A stretch of 64,000 bases of DNA from Thermovenabulum sp049701175 (GCF_049701175.1 NZ_JBNATW010000008.1:1-64000), one strand, 5' to 3'; counted from the first letter of the stretch, positions 1 through 8,439 are shown. The notes: generated by a model not told the origin, from the letters alone. Numbers and translations: made by a program.

Positions 1-1
1 G

Positions 2-736
2 TTGAGATATGGTGAAATTCCGACGCCCGAACTTGAAAGTGGGAGTTCAAACAAGAGAGAGTATTTCAGATGGCAGTGCGCTCACAAAATAGTAGAGATA
101 GCAGAAGAAAAACAAAAAGCTATTGTGATTGAGAGATTGGATATAAGGGACAAAGGGAGAAGTGGAGATTTTTCGGGAAGAAAATCGAGGAGAATAAGAC
201 ACAATTTCAGTTATCGGTCGCTTCTGGAGAAGCTCAAGATTTTAGCACAGCGTAAGGGTATACAAGTAATAGAGGTTAATCCTGCCTACACATCAGTGAT
301 AGGGATGTTGAAATATGCACCGCAGTATATGGTAAGCAAGGACATAGCAGCTGCATACGTAATAGCAAGAAGAGGGCTTGGATTAAAAGAGCAAATTCCC
401 GAAGGGTATATGGCAATTCTAAAAGATTTAGATGCTGACGAATTGGAGGAATTAAAAGAGCACGTAAAGAGAACGGTTAAGAACAAACAACTAAAGAAAA
501 GGCAACTAAAGGAGATAGACAGAGCGATAAAACTGATAAAAAGCCTTGGGAGTGAGCCAGGGAAGGCACTAATACCTCTGGGTGGAACAAGTATTAGTGC
601 CTATAGCACAAGCTATAATCTCTGGCGAGTTCTCAAGGTAGCGGTGGTAACGCCACTCTCCCCTGAGAGGGTATTAAGGGACGTCTCTGTCCTGAAGGGA
701 GTATTACATTCAGGGCAAGTGGGGAGACCCGGTTAA
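2..736 (+). CDS. TnpB-like (IS605/IS1341 OrfB) RNA-guided nuclease, 5'-truncated by window edge
   Basis: C-terminal part of a TnpB/OrfB-family protein; the gene enters from outside the window, so its true start is not visible. A RuvC-II-like strand carries a Glu in IVIERLD (residue 44 of the visible part). The NPAYTS motif is followed by the RuvC-III-like Asp in SKDIAAAY (residue 114). Between these two, where typical TnpB proteins carry a four-Cys zinc finger, no cysteine is present, which suggests a divergent TnpB-related subgroup. The last ~60 codons overlap a strongly hairpinned stretch, as expected when the guide RNA is encoded in the 3' end of tnpB. Family knowledge: TnpB cuts DNA guided by an omega RNA and helps keep the element in place. 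Activity of this copy cannot be judged because the N-terminal half and RuvC-I Asp are outside the window. Confidence 0.8.
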   Translation: MRYGEIPTPELESGSSNKREYFRWQCAHKIVEIAEEKQKAIVIERLDIRDKGRSGDFSGRKSRRIRHNFSYRSLLEKLKILAQRKGIQVIEVNPAYTSVIGMLKYAPQYMVSKDIAAAYVIARRGLGLKEQIPEGYMAILKDLDADELEELKEHVKRTVKNKQLKKRQLKEIDRAIKLIKSLGSEPGKALIPLGGTSISAYSTSYNLWRVLKVAVVTPLSPERVLRDVSVLKGVLHSGQVGRPG

Positions 737-830
737 GGGCGCGAGTTCCTGCTTCTTGGGGCAGGGGCTATGGGAGTGCTTAAATACCGCCTGCTGGGAA
801 TGAGCACTCTCTGAAAGGGCGGACTATAAA
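565..830 (+). ncRNA. candidate omega-RNA / right-end RNA of the TnpB element
   Basis: A chain of hairpins overlaps the 3' end of the tnpB-like gene and continues past its stop. Stems seen: 565-575 with 591-601 (11 bp, perfect); 602-607 with 612-617; 683-688 plus 691-696 with 709-714 plus 723-728 (nested); 748-752 with 761-765; 774-782 with 801-809 (9 bp including one G-U). Such density inside coding sequence is not expected by chance. It fits the known layout of IS200/IS605 omega RNAs, in which the scaffold comes from the tnpB 3' end and the guide lies just outside the right end. The exact RNA end and guide start are not known. Confidence 0.55.
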
Positions 831-834
831 TAGC

Positions 835-891
835 CCAGCCTTCTAAACTTGTGCAGTTTTGCACAGTTTAGATGACCAGGCTGGAATTTTT
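835..891 (+). terminator. long hairpin with T-run, likely intrinsic terminator
   Basis: Extended inverted repeat: 835-841 with 878-884, 842-848 with 866-872, and 850-855 with 860-865, followed by a five-T run at 887-891. It looks like a terminator for the upstream element, and the ATG of the next gene follows directly at 892. It could alternatively be part of the right end of the mobile element. Confidence 0.6.
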
Positions 892-1353
892 ATGTTCAAG
901 GTACTTTTCGTATGTACTGGTAATACGTGTAGAAGCAGCATGGCTGCAGCGATATTTAAGAAAATTGTAGAGGAAAAGGGAAAAGAGATTGAGATAGATT
1001 CCTGTGGGATCGCGGCAGTAGATGGAATGCCCGCTTCTTTTGAAGCTATTGAGGTAATGAAAGAGAAAGGTATAGACTTAAGCGCTCACAGGGCAAAAAA
1101 ATTAAGGGAAAATCTACTTAATGCAGATTTGATACTTACAATGACAAAAAGCCAGCGAGACTATATTTTGAATAATTTTCCAGAATTGAAGGGAAGGGTG
1201 TTTGTATTAACGGAATTTGTGAATGAAGGCGATTTTGAGGATATAGAGGACCCTTACGGAATGGGTATTGAAAGCTACAAAAAAGTAGCTGAAGAACTAT
1301 GGGAAAATTTAGAAAAACTTATAGAAAAGATTGAACAAAAAAGCGAAAAATGA
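892..1353 (+). CDS. ywlE: low-molecular-weight phosphatase, YwlE-type protein-arginine phosphatase
   Basis: 153-residue protein starting MFKVLFVC. The P-loop CTGNTCRS near the N-terminus holds the nucleophilic Cys and Arg, and DPYG near residue 124 carries the general acid Asp. Threonine in the P-loop (CTGNT) is the residue that makes Bacillus YwlE selective for phosphoarginine, so an arginine phosphatase opposing a McsB-like kinase is more likely than a tyrosine phosphatase. Start 892 is chosen from the family N-terminus; an in-frame upstream GTG at 859 would add residues encoded within the hairpin. No good ribosome-binding site is visible because the hairpin ends eight bases before ATG. It heads the conserved ywlE-rpiB-glyA-upp block. 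Confidence 0.88.
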   Translation: MFKVLFVCTGNTCRSSMAAAIFKKIVEEKGKEIEIDSCGIAAVDGMPASFEAIEVMKEKGIDLSAHRAKKLRENLLNADLILTMTKSQRDYILNNFPELKGRVFVLTEFVNEGDFEDIEDPYGMGIESYKKVAEELWENLEKLIEKIEQKSEK

Positions 1354-1371
1354 AAAATGGAGGTAATAGTA

Positions 1372-1818
1372 ATGAAAATCGCTGTTGCCAGCGACCACGG
1401 AGGATTCGAGTTGAAGGAGAAGGTTGTGGAGTTTTTGAAAGAAAAGGGCTACGAATATAAAGACTTTGGGACATTTTCAAAAGATCCGGTAGACTATCCC
1501 GACATGGCTTATATAGTCGCAGAAAAAGTGGCAAAGGGGGAATTCGATAGGGGTATACTTATATGTGGGACAGGCATAGGGATATCAATTGCTGCTAACA
1601 AAGTAAAAGGCATAAGGGCAGCTTTGTGCAATGACGTTTACTCCGCCCGGATGTCCCGCCTTCATAATGACGCAAACATATTAGCTATGGGAGGAAGGGT
1701 TATAGGCCCAGGACTTGCTTTATTAATTGTTGAGGAATGGCTAAAGACGGACTTTGAGGGCGGAAGGCATAAAATAAGGGTGGATAAAATTACAAAATAT
1801 GAAAAGGATCAAAAATAA
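1372..1818 (+). CDS. rpiB: ribose-5-phosphate isomerase B
   Basis: 148-residue RpiB/LacAB-family sugar-phosphate isomerase interconverting ribulose-5-phosphate and ribose-5-phosphate. Visible motifs are SDHGG at the N-terminus, LICGTGIG with the conserved active-site Cys (anion-binding loop), and the conserved C-terminal region. ATG 1372 is preferred over ATG 1357, because the GGAGG at 1359-1363 would then serve as ribosome-binding site and the protein starts MKIAVASD like its family. It lies 18 bases after ywlE and 20 bases before glyA, so co-transcription is likely. Confidence 0.93.
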   Translation: MKIAVASDHGGFELKEKVVEFLKEKGYEYKDFGTFSKDPVDYPDMAYIVAEKVAKGEFDRGILICGTGIGISIAANKVKGIRAALCNDVYSARMSRLHNDANILAMGGRVIGPGLALLIVEEWLKTDFEGGRHKIRVDKITKYEKDQK

Positions 1819-1838
1819 GATTAAAGGAGTGATTTTTT

Positions 1839-3080
1839 ATGAATGTGTTAAGGCTTGTGGACCCTGAGATTGCAGAGGCTATAGATAAAGAACTTTTAAG
1901 GCAGCAGTACAAACTGGAAATGATAGCATCTGAAAATTTTACAAGTAAAGCTGTAATGGAGGCTCAGGGGTCGGTTTTAACAAACAAATACGCTGAAGGA
2001 TATCCCGGTAAAAGGTATTACGGTGGATGTGAATACGTAGATATTGTAGAAGAATTAGCAAGAGAGAGGGCTATAAAGCTTTTTGGAGCAGAACATGTGA
2101 ATGTTCAACCTCATTCTGGGTCTCAAGCTAATATGGCGGTCTACTTTGCTTTTTTAAACCCGGGAGATACCGTAATGGGCATGAATTTAGCCCACGGAGG
2201 TCATTTAACCCATGGAAGTCCTGTAAATATTTCCGGAAAGTATTTTAAATTTATACCTTATGGGGTATCAAAGGAAACTGGTTACATAGACTACGATGAG
2301 GTAGAAAGATTAGCCTTTGAGCACAAGCCCAAAATGATTGTAGCAGGAGCAAGCGCCTACCCAAGGATTATAGATTTTGTAAGGATGTCTGAAATAGCAA
2401 AGAAGGTAGGAGCGTATTTAATGGTGGATATGGCCCATATTGCAGGATTAGTAGCTGCAGGACTTCATCCAAGCCCTGTGCCCGTGTCCGATTTTGTGAC
2501 TACAACTACGCACAAGACCCTGCGTGGCCCAAGGGGTGGCATGATACTTTGCAAAAAGGAATACGCTCAAGCTATAGACAAAGCGATTTTTCCAGGCATT
2601 CAAGGTGGGCCTTTGATGCACGTTATTGCTGCAAAGGCGGTTTGTTTAAAGGAAGCCCTATCGGAAGAGTTTAAGTATTATCAAGAGCAGATTGTAAAAA
2701 ATGCAAAGGCTTTGGCAAAAGCGCTTATAGAAAAGGGATACAACTTAGTATCGGGAGGCACAGACAATCACTTAATTTTAGTTGACTTGAGGAACAAAAA
2801 TCTTACGGGATTACAAGCAGAGAAGTACTTAGATGAAGTAGGAATAACCGTAAATAAAAATGCCATTCCTTATGATCCGGAGAAGCCTAATGTTACAAGT
2901 GGCATAAGAATAGGCACTCCTGCACTAACTTCAAGGGGAATGAAGGAAAAGGAGATGGAAGAAATTGCAGAGCTAATTGATATAACTTTAACAGCAAAAG
3001 GGGAAGAAATTAAAGTAGCAAAAGTGAAAAAAGCTGTGAGGGCTTTGTGCGAAAGGTTTCCTTTGTATAGTCAAATGTAA
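1839..3080 (+). CDS. glyA: serine hydroxymethyltransferase
   Basis: 413 residues, the usual bacterial length. PLP enzyme converting serine and tetrahydrofolate to glycine and 5,10-methylene-THF in the cytosol. The N-terminal MIASENF and TNKYAEGYPGKRYYGG motifs and the PLP-lysine motif TTTTHKTLRGPRGG (Lys226) are intact. A ribosome-binding site (AAAGGAG) precedes the ATG. Its position between rpiB and upp is the conserved Firmicutes order upstream of the ATP synthase locus. Confidence 0.97.
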   Translation: MNVLRLVDPEIAEAIDKELLRQQYKLEMIASENFTSKAVMEAQGSVLTNKYAEGYPGKRYYGGCEYVDIVEELARERAIKLFGAEHVNVQPHSGSQANMAVYFAFLNPGDTVMGMNLAHGGHLTHGSPVNISGKYFKFIPYGVSKETGYIDYDEVERLAFEHKPKMIVAGASAYPRIIDFVRMSEIAKKVGAYLMVDMAHIAGLVAAGLHPSPVPVSDFVTTTTHKTLRGPRGGMILCKKEYAQAIDKAIFPGIQGGPLMHVIAAKAVCLKEALSEEFKYYQEQIVKNAKALAKALIEKGYNLVSGGTDNHLILVDLRNKNLTGLQAEKYLDEVGITVNKNAIPYDPEKPNVTSGIRIGTPALTSRGMKEKEMEEIAELIDITLTAKGEEIKVAKVKKAVRALCERFPLYSQM

Positions 3081-3109
3081 TTTTATAAAAATGAAATGGA
3101 GGTTTTTTT

Positions 3110-3739
3110 ATGAAAAAGGTATTTGTTTTCGACCATCCGCTCATACAGCATAAATTAGCCTTGATAAGGGATGAAAATACTGGAGCAAAGGAATTTAGGG
3201 AATTGGTGGAAGAAGTTGCCATGCTTATGGCCTATGAGGTTACTAGAAATATGCCCCTTGAAGAGGTTCAAATAAAGACACCCATAGGCCCGTGCAAAGC
3301 AAAAATGATATCTGGTAAAAAAATAGGTATTGTTCCTATATTAAGGGCAGGGCTTGGAATGGTGAACGGCCTTTTAAAATTGATCCCTGCAGCAAAGGTA
3401 GGGCATATAGGGCTTTACAGAGACCCACAAACACTAAAACCCGTAGAATATTACTGCAAACTTCCTCAGGATGTAAATGAGAGGGAATTAATCGTCCTTG
3501 ATCCTATGCTTGCAACGGGCGGTTCTGCTACAATGGCAGTAGATTATTTAAAAGAAAGGGGAGCAAACAATATAAAGCTCATGTGCTTAATTGCTGCACC
3601 GGAAGGCATAGAGGCTTTACATTCAAAACATCCTGATGTAGAAATATACACTGCTGCAATTGATGAAAGACTGAACGACCACGGTTACATTGTTCCCGGC
3701 TTGGGTGATGCAGGTGACAGGCTCTTTGGTACAAAGTAA
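3110..3739 (+). CDS. upp: uracil phosphoribosyltransferase
   Basis: 209 residues, full length. Salvages uracil with PRPP to UMP. The PRPP-binding motif LDPMLATGGSATMA and the uracil-binding C-terminal GDAGDRLFGT are intact. A GGAGG ribosome-binding site lies eight bases before ATG. It is followed 18 bases later by a dCMP deaminase gene, so pyrimidine salvage genes sit together. Confidence 0.96.
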   Translation: MKKVFVFDHPLIQHKLALIRDENTGAKEFRELVEEVAMLMAYEVTRNMPLEEVQIKTPIGPCKAKMISGKKIGIVPILRAGLGMVNGLLKLIPAAKVGHIGLYRDPQTLKPVEYYCKLPQDVNERELIVLDPMLATGGSATMAVDYLKERGANNIKLMCLIAAPEGIEALHSKHPDVEIYTAAIDERLNDHGYIVPGLGDAGDRLFGTK

Positions 3740-3757
3740 AAAAGAAGGTATTTAAAA

Positions 3758-4204
3758 ATGAGGCCATCATGGGACAGTTACTTTATGGAAATAGCCGAAG
3801 TAGTTTCGAAAAGGTCCACCTGTTTAAGGAGGCAGGTAGGAGCAGTTATAGTAAAGGATAAGCATATTGTGGCTACCGGTTATAATGGTGCTCCTTCGGG
3901 ATTATTGCACTGTGAAGAAGTAGGGTGTTTAAGAGAAAAATTAGGAGTGCCTTCGGGGGAGCGCCATGAGCTTTGCCGGGGTTTACATGCAGAGCAGAAC
4001 GCAATAATTCAGGCTGCTGCTTTGGGGAGCAGTATAAAAGATTCAACGATTTATGTAACCACACAGCCTTGCGCACTGTGTGCAAAGATGATTATCAATG
4101 CAGGCATAAAAAGAATTGTATTTAAAGGAGAATACCCGGATGAATTTGCTGTTAACCTTCTTAAAGAAGCAAAAATAACCTTTGAAAAATACGATGAAAA
4201 TTGA
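3758..4204 (+). CDS. dCMP deaminase (ComEB-like)
   Basis: 148-residue zinc-dependent deoxycytidylate deaminase, deaminating dCMP to dUMP for dTMP synthesis. The zinc-site motifs HAEQNAI (His and catalytic Glu) and PCALCA (two Cys ligands) are present, and the N-terminal WDSYFMEIA and CLRRQVGAVIV segments fit ComEB-like deaminases. It follows upp closely and precedes wecA. In many clostridia the same gene sits in this block. Confidence 0.93.
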   Translation: MRPSWDSYFMEIAEVVSKRSTCLRRQVGAVIVKDKHIVATGYNGAPSGLLHCEEVGCLREKLGVPSGERHELCRGLHAEQNAIIQAAALGSSIKDSTIYVTTQPCALCAKMIINAGIKRIVFKGEYPDEFAVNLLKEAKITFEKYDEN

Positions 4205-4268
4205 CAAAAGTCAAGGCTTGGTCTAAAATAAAAGAGGCAATTTTATAAAATAAAAGGGAGCGATTTGT

Positions 4269-5300
4269 GTGCCTATTTATTTGTACGCCTTTTTCATGGC
4301 AGCAGCCCTTTCTTATATTTTTACACCCTTTGCCATGAAATGGGCATGGAAATTGGGGGCTATAGATATTCCCAAAGATGCAAGAAGGGTTCATAAAGAG
4401 CCTATACCCAGGCTTGGAGGGCTCGCAATTTTTATAGGATTTATGCTTGCAGCCCTTTTAACACTTCCATTGAAAAATCCTTCGGTTCAGGGAATACTGC
4501 TTGGAGCAGTGGTGATTGTAGGTGTTGGAATATTGGATGATATTTACAGCCTCTCCCCCAAAGTAAAATTGCTTTTGCAAATAGCAGCAGCTTTAATACC
4601 TATACTTTTTGGCATCAGGGTGGAGTGGATTACCAACCCCTTTGGAGGCATGTTTTATATAGGAAAATACAGTGTAATTATTACCCTATTTTGGATTGTG
4701 GGTATAACCAATACGTTGAATTTTATAGATGGCCTTGACGGGCTTGCTGCAGGTATTTCCGCAATTGCTTCAATAACCATGCTTTTGGTCAATCTGAATT
4801 TGAAACAGGGCAATCCCGTTATTTTTACAGCGCTCCTTGCTGGTGCATGCATAGGGTTTTTACCCTATAATTTTAATCCAGCAAAAATTTTTATGGGAGA
4901 TACCGGAGCGATGTTTTTGGGATTTGTATTGTCATCGGTCGCTGTTGATGCGGCAGTCAAAAGTGCAACGGTAGTCGCATTAATTGTACCAATGCTTGCA
5001 CTGGGGCTTCCCATATTTGATACGGCCTTTGCCATAATTAGAAGATTTGTTAACGGTAAACCCATAATGCAGGCGGACAGGGGGCATATACACCACCGGT
5101 TAATAGATAACGGGCTTACCCAAAGGCAAGCCGTATTATTCTTGTATTCGATGAGCGTTGTACTGGGGCTTTGTGCAATTTTAATGGTTAAAATAGGAAT
5201 GAAAGAGGCACTGCTTGCCCTGATTGTTGGATTATTTACCTTTACTTATATGGGAAAGATTTTGCTAAATTCCCAGAGCAAAAAATCAGAAGGAATGTAA
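4269..5300 (+). CDS. wecA: undecaprenyl-phosphate N-acetylglucosaminyl-1-phosphate transferase
   Basis: 343-residue polytopic membrane enzyme of the WecA/TagO/MraY family. It transfers HexNAc-1-P from UDP-GlcNAc to undecaprenyl phosphate, initiating a cell-wall polymer. Motifs seen: RRVHKEPIPRLGG, the Asp pair in GILDDIYSLSP, NFIDGLDGLAAG, FMGDTGAMFLGF and the loop HIHHRL; about ten hydrophobic segments. Start is GTG 4269 behind GGGAG. The following wecB epimerase makes ManNAc from UDP-GlcNAc, suggesting a teichoic-acid-like or other secondary wall polymer. Confidence 0.93.
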   Translation: MPIYLYAFFMAAALSYIFTPFAMKWAWKLGAIDIPKDARRVHKEPIPRLGGLAIFIGFMLAALLTLPLKNPSVQGILLGAVVIVGVGILDDIYSLSPKVKLLLQIAAALIPILFGIRVEWITNPFGGMFYIGKYSVIITLFWIVGITNTLNFIDGLDGLAAGISAIASITMLLVNLNLKQGNPVIFTALLAGACIGFLPYNFNPAKIFMGDTGAMFLGFVLSSVAVDAAVKSATVVALIVPMLALGLPIFDTAFAIIRRFVNGKPIMQADRGHIHHRLIDNGLTQRQAVLFLYSMSVVLGLCAILMVKIGMKEALLALIVGLFTFTYMGKILLNSQSKKSEGM

Positions 5301-5313
5301 AGGGGAATGGGAT

Positions 5314-6483
5314 TTGAAAAGGATAAAGGTTATATCTGTTTTTGGGACGAGGCCAGAAGCAATAAAAATGGCGCCGCTTGTTAAAGAACTTGAAAAATCC
5401 GAATTTATAGAGAGTAAGGTGGCGGTTACAGCTCAACACCGGGAGATGCTCGACCAGGTGTTGAGCCTTTTTGGTATAAGACCTGATTACGATTTGGATA
5501 TAATGAAGGAAAGGCAAACCCTATCAGAAATAACCTGCAATGCACTAAAGGGTTTGGAAAAGGTTTTTTTAAAGGAAAGGCCTGATTTAGTCTTGGTCCA
5601 CGGTGATACAACCACAACATTTGCTGGTGCATTGGCCGCTTTTTACTCGCACATAAAAGTAGGCCATGTAGAAGCAGGTCTTAGGACCCACAACAAATGG
5701 CTTCCCTTTCCTGAAGAGATGAATAGAAAACTTACAGGGGCAATAGCTGACCTTCATTTTGCACCAACACAAACAGCTAAGAAAAACCTTATATTAGAAG
5801 GAGTCAAAGAAGAAAATATTTTTGTAACGGGGAATACTGTAATTGATGCTTTAAAAACTACTGTTCAAAGGGACTACATTTTTAAAAACGACGTATTAAA
5901 TAAATTAGATTATAAAAATAATAAAGTTGTACTCGTCACCGCTCACAGGCGGGAAAATTGGGGAAAGCCTTTAGAGCAAATTTGTATTGCATTAAGGCAG
6001 TTATCGCAGGAAAAAGATATTTACATCATTTACCCCGTACATTTAAATCCGGCTGTTTGGGAGACTGCACATAGCATTTTACAGGGGTTGAAAAATGTTA
6101 TTTTGCTTCCGCCCCTTGATACCGATGAACTCCACAACCTCATGGCAAAATGTTTTCTTGTTTTAACCGATTCGGGTGGCCTTCAAGAGGAAGCCCCATC
6201 CTTAGGAAAACCCGTATTAGTTTTACGCAATGAAACAGAAAGGCCCGAGGCAGTTGAGGCTGGGACTGTAAAAGTTATTGGAACTGAAATTGAAGATATT
6301 ATAAGAGAAACTAAGATTTTACTGGATATAAAAGAAGAATATTTAAAAATGGCTAATGCAGTAAACCCTTACGGAGACGGTTTTGCATCAAAAAGGATAG
6401 TAGAAGGCATATTATATTATTTTGGGATAAAAAAAGAAAAACCCGAAGAATTCATCCCGGGGAGGATTCCTAAAAACATTTAA
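5314..6483 (+). CDS. wecB: UDP-N-acetylglucosamine 2-epimerase (non-hydrolysing)
   Basis: 389 residues, normal family length. Interconverts UDP-GlcNAc and UDP-ManNAc for wall polymer synthesis. GT-B fold signatures are visible: FGTRPEAIKMAPLV at the N-terminus, HVEAGLRT, TAHRRENWG and the nucleotide-binding TDSGGLQEEAP. Start is TTG 5314 with AGGGG upstream, 13 bases after wecA. It ends the housekeeping transcript, followed directly by a terminator. Confidence 0.95.
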   Translation: MKRIKVISVFGTRPEAIKMAPLVKELEKSEFIESKVAVTAQHREMLDQVLSLFGIRPDYDLDIMKERQTLSEITCNALKGLEKVFLKERPDLVLVHGDTTTTFAGALAAFYSHIKVGHVEAGLRTHNKWLPFPEEMNRKLTGAIADLHFAPTQTAKKNLILEGVKEENIFVTGNTVIDALKTTVQRDYIFKNDVLNKLDYKNNKVVLVTAHRRENWGKPLEQICIALRQLSQEKDIYIIYPVHLNPAVWETAHSILQGLKNVILLPPLDTDELHNLMAKCFLVLTDSGGLQEEAPSLGKPVLVLRNETERPEAVEAGTVKVIGTEIEDIIRETKILLDIKEEYLKMANAVNPYGDGFASKRIVEGILYYFGIKKEKPEEFIPGRIPKNI

Positions 6484-6489
6484 AATTAG

Positions 6490-6522
6490 AGCGGGTATTT
6501 GAAGGAAATGCCCGCTTTTTTA
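6490..6522 (+). terminator. intrinsic terminator after wecB
   Basis: Stem AGCGGGTATTT (6490-6500) pairs with AAATGCCCGCT (6506-6516), followed by a T-run. It separates the housekeeping block from sigI. Confidence 0.9.
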
Positions 6523-6544
6523 TATAAAATGACCGTTTATATTT

Positions 6545-6553
6545 TGGTATAAT
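6545..6553 (+). promoter_or_regulatory. extended -10 promoter candidate for sigI
   Basis: TGG-TATAAT (6545-6553) fits an extended -10 element; no convincing -35 is seen at the proper distance. It lies about 80 bases upstream of the sigI ATG, after the wecB terminator. SigI-type genes are often autoregulated, but I cannot identify a SigI-specific box. Confidence 0.4.
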
Positions 6554-6631
6554 ATTATGTATAAAATAGAAAAATATCCGATTAGATTTAGCAGTAAATA
6601 ATCGACTTTTTTATTTCCAGGAGGACAAAAA

Positions 6632-7354
6632 ATGGAGTTTAATTCTATAAACGAAAGGGTTAAAAGCATAAAAAATGAAAAGGAAAAGTTAAACGAGTTT
6701 ATAGAAGAATACAAACCCTTTGTTGCATCCTGTGTAGAAAATTTTTTAGGAAGAAAAGTAGAATACGGAAGCGATGATGAGTTAAGTATTGCCCTTATTG
6801 CTTTCAATGAAGCCATTTTGAAATATGATATTGATAAAGGTAACTTTCTTTCCTTTGCAAGAGGAGTAATTAAAAATAGATTAATTGATTATTATAGAAA
6901 GGAACAAAGAGAAAAAGCCAAGGTAGCTTTTCTGATAAAAGATAATAGTGAAGATGAAGAGAATGACGCTTTTGAAGAAGTTAGCAGAATGCGCTCCTTT
7001 GAGCTATATGAAGAAGAAGAAATTTCTTATCAGAGAAGGTTAGAAATAGAGGCATTTAAAAGGGAATTAGAAACATTCGGTATTTCTTTATTTGATGTTG
7101 CTAAAAGTTCACCCAAAATAAAAGCAACAAAAAAAGAGTGTAGCAAGATTATTCATTATATTTTAGAAAACCGCGAATTATTAGATATACTCTTAAAAAA
7201 GAAATATTTACCGGTTGAAAAAATTGCTTCGGGCACAAAAATACATAGAAAAAAGATAGAGAGATGTCGAAATTATATTATAGCGGGAGTTTTAATTTTA
7301 AGAGGGGAGTATTATTATTTAAAAGAATATGTCGACTGGAGGTTTGAAGATTGA
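6632..7354 (+). CDS. sigI: RNA polymerase sigma factor SigI
   Basis: 240-residue SigI-type alternative sigma factor. A region-2-like segment contains EYKPFVASCVENFLGR, YGSDDELSIALIAFNEAILKYD and FLSFARGVIKNRLIDYYRKE; the C-terminal half has the SigI region ending in KIHRKKIERCRNYIIAGVLILRG. It has a good AGGAGG site before ATG. Its stop overlaps the TTG start of the following rsgI, the typical translational coupling of a sigma factor with its membrane anti-sigma. In Bacillus SigI is linked to heat and wall stress, and in cellulolytic clostridia to polysaccharide sensing. The signal here is unknown. Confidence 0.9.
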   Translation: MEFNSINERVKSIKNEKEKLNEFIEEYKPFVASCVENFLGRKVEYGSDDELSIALIAFNEAILKYDIDKGNFLSFARGVIKNRLIDYYRKEQREKAKVAFLIKDNSEDEENDAFEEVSRMRSFELYEEEEISYQRRLEIEAFKRELETFGISLFDVAKSSPKIKATKKECSKIIHYILENRELLDILLKKKYLPVEKIASGTKIHRKKIERCRNYIIAGVLILRGEYYYLKEYVDWRFED

Positions 7355-8439
7355 AGGGAGTAATCCTTGAGATAAAGGGAAATAAGGCGGTTGTTTTAAG
7401 TAAAGACGGGGATTTTAAGGTTATAAAACTAAAGGGTAAATGCTTTTATAACGTAGGAGATGAAATTGAAGTTGAGAGAGAAGGGGTATTTTATTATACG
7501 AGAAACTTAGCTCTTTATGCTGCAGTATTTTTGATATTTAGTATTATAGCATTTTCAATATATTATAATATGATGATTCCTGTAATGTATGTATCCATAG
7601 ATATTAATCCAAGTTTAGAATTTGAGGTAAATAGATTAGAAAGGGTTATTGACGTAAACTTCTATAATGAAGATGGTGCAAACATTGTTGGAGATAAGAA
7701 GGCTTTTAAAAACAAAACTTTAAAAGAGGCTGTAAAGCTGGTGATAAATAAGGCAAAAGAAAATAAATACATGGAAGGTGAAAAGCCTGCAGTAATGTTC
7801 ACAATATCCTGTAAGGACAATGCAAAAATTAGTGAAAAAATAAAGGAGACTTTAAAAAATGCGGTAAAGGAAGCGGTGCAAAAAGACAAGGATAAAAGTG
7901 ATGTCGGGGTAAAAATGATGGCAGATTCTTTACCTGGTCTTAAAGCTGCTGATGCACAAGAATCGGAGAATGTAGATGTTATAATTGAAGAGATTTCTAT
8001 TCAAAAACATAATGACGCAAAAAAGATAGGTATTTCACCAGGTAAGCTGTATATTTATGAAAAAATAAAGGAAAAGAAGCCTGATATTTCGCTGGAAGAA
8101 GTCAAAAAGCAATCTATTAAGAATCTTTTAAAAGGTATGACGAACAATCAAGTAAAAGATTTAATAAATAATAGGGAGAATTCCAATAATTTAAATACGG
8201 ATAAAGATAATGTAAAGGTAAAAGAGAATCAGGGGAATATAGAAAAACAAAAGGAAACAAAGGAAATAAAAAGATTTATACGAGAAAACAGAAATAGTAA
8301 AGAAGAAAAGAAGAAAGACTATCAAGAAAAAGATCAAAAAAATGAACAAAAGAATGAACAAAAGAATGAACAAAAAAGCGATCAAGAAAACAAAAGAAGC
8401 AATGAGGTAAACAAAAGGATAAAAAATAAACGACAATGA
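7351..8439 (+). CDS. rsgI: RsgI-type membrane anti-sigma factor
   Basis: 362 residues. The N-terminal RsgI domain (residues 1-50, MKGVILEIKGNKAVVLS) binds SigI in the cytosol. A single transmembrane helix spans about residues 55-73. The extracytoplasmic part begins YVSIDINPSLEFEVN, the conserved RsgI juxtamembrane region. The last ~90 residues are a highly charged, low-complexity Lys/Asn/Glu/Gln tail, with no carbohydrate-binding or hydrolase domain as in cellulolytic clostridia. Start is TTG 7351, overlapping the sigI stop. The tail contains three NEQK repeats. Confidence 0.88.
   Translation: MKGVILEIKGNKAVVLSKDGDFKVIKLKGKCFYNVGDEIEVEREGVFYYTRNLALYAAVFLIFSIIAFSIYYNMMIPVMYVSIDINPSLEFEVNRLERVIDVNFYNEDGANIVGDKKAFKNKTLKEAVKLVINKAKENKYMEGEKPAVMFTISCKDNAKISEKIKETLKNAVKEAVQKDKDKSDVGVKMMADSLPGLKAADAQESENVDVIIEEISIQKHNDAKKIGISPGKLYIYEKIKEKKPDISLEEVKKQSIKNLLKGMTNNQVKDLINNRENSNNLNTDKDNVKVKENQGNIEKQKETKEIKRFIRENRNSKEEKKKDYQEKDQKNEQKNEQKNEQKSDQENKRSNEVNKRIKNKRQ
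8341..8376 (+). repeat. three 12-bp tandem repeats in the rsgI tail
   Basis: The unit AATGAACAAAAG occurs at 8341, 8353 and (one change) 8365, encoding NEQK three times. It can expand or contract without changing frame. Confidence 0.9.
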
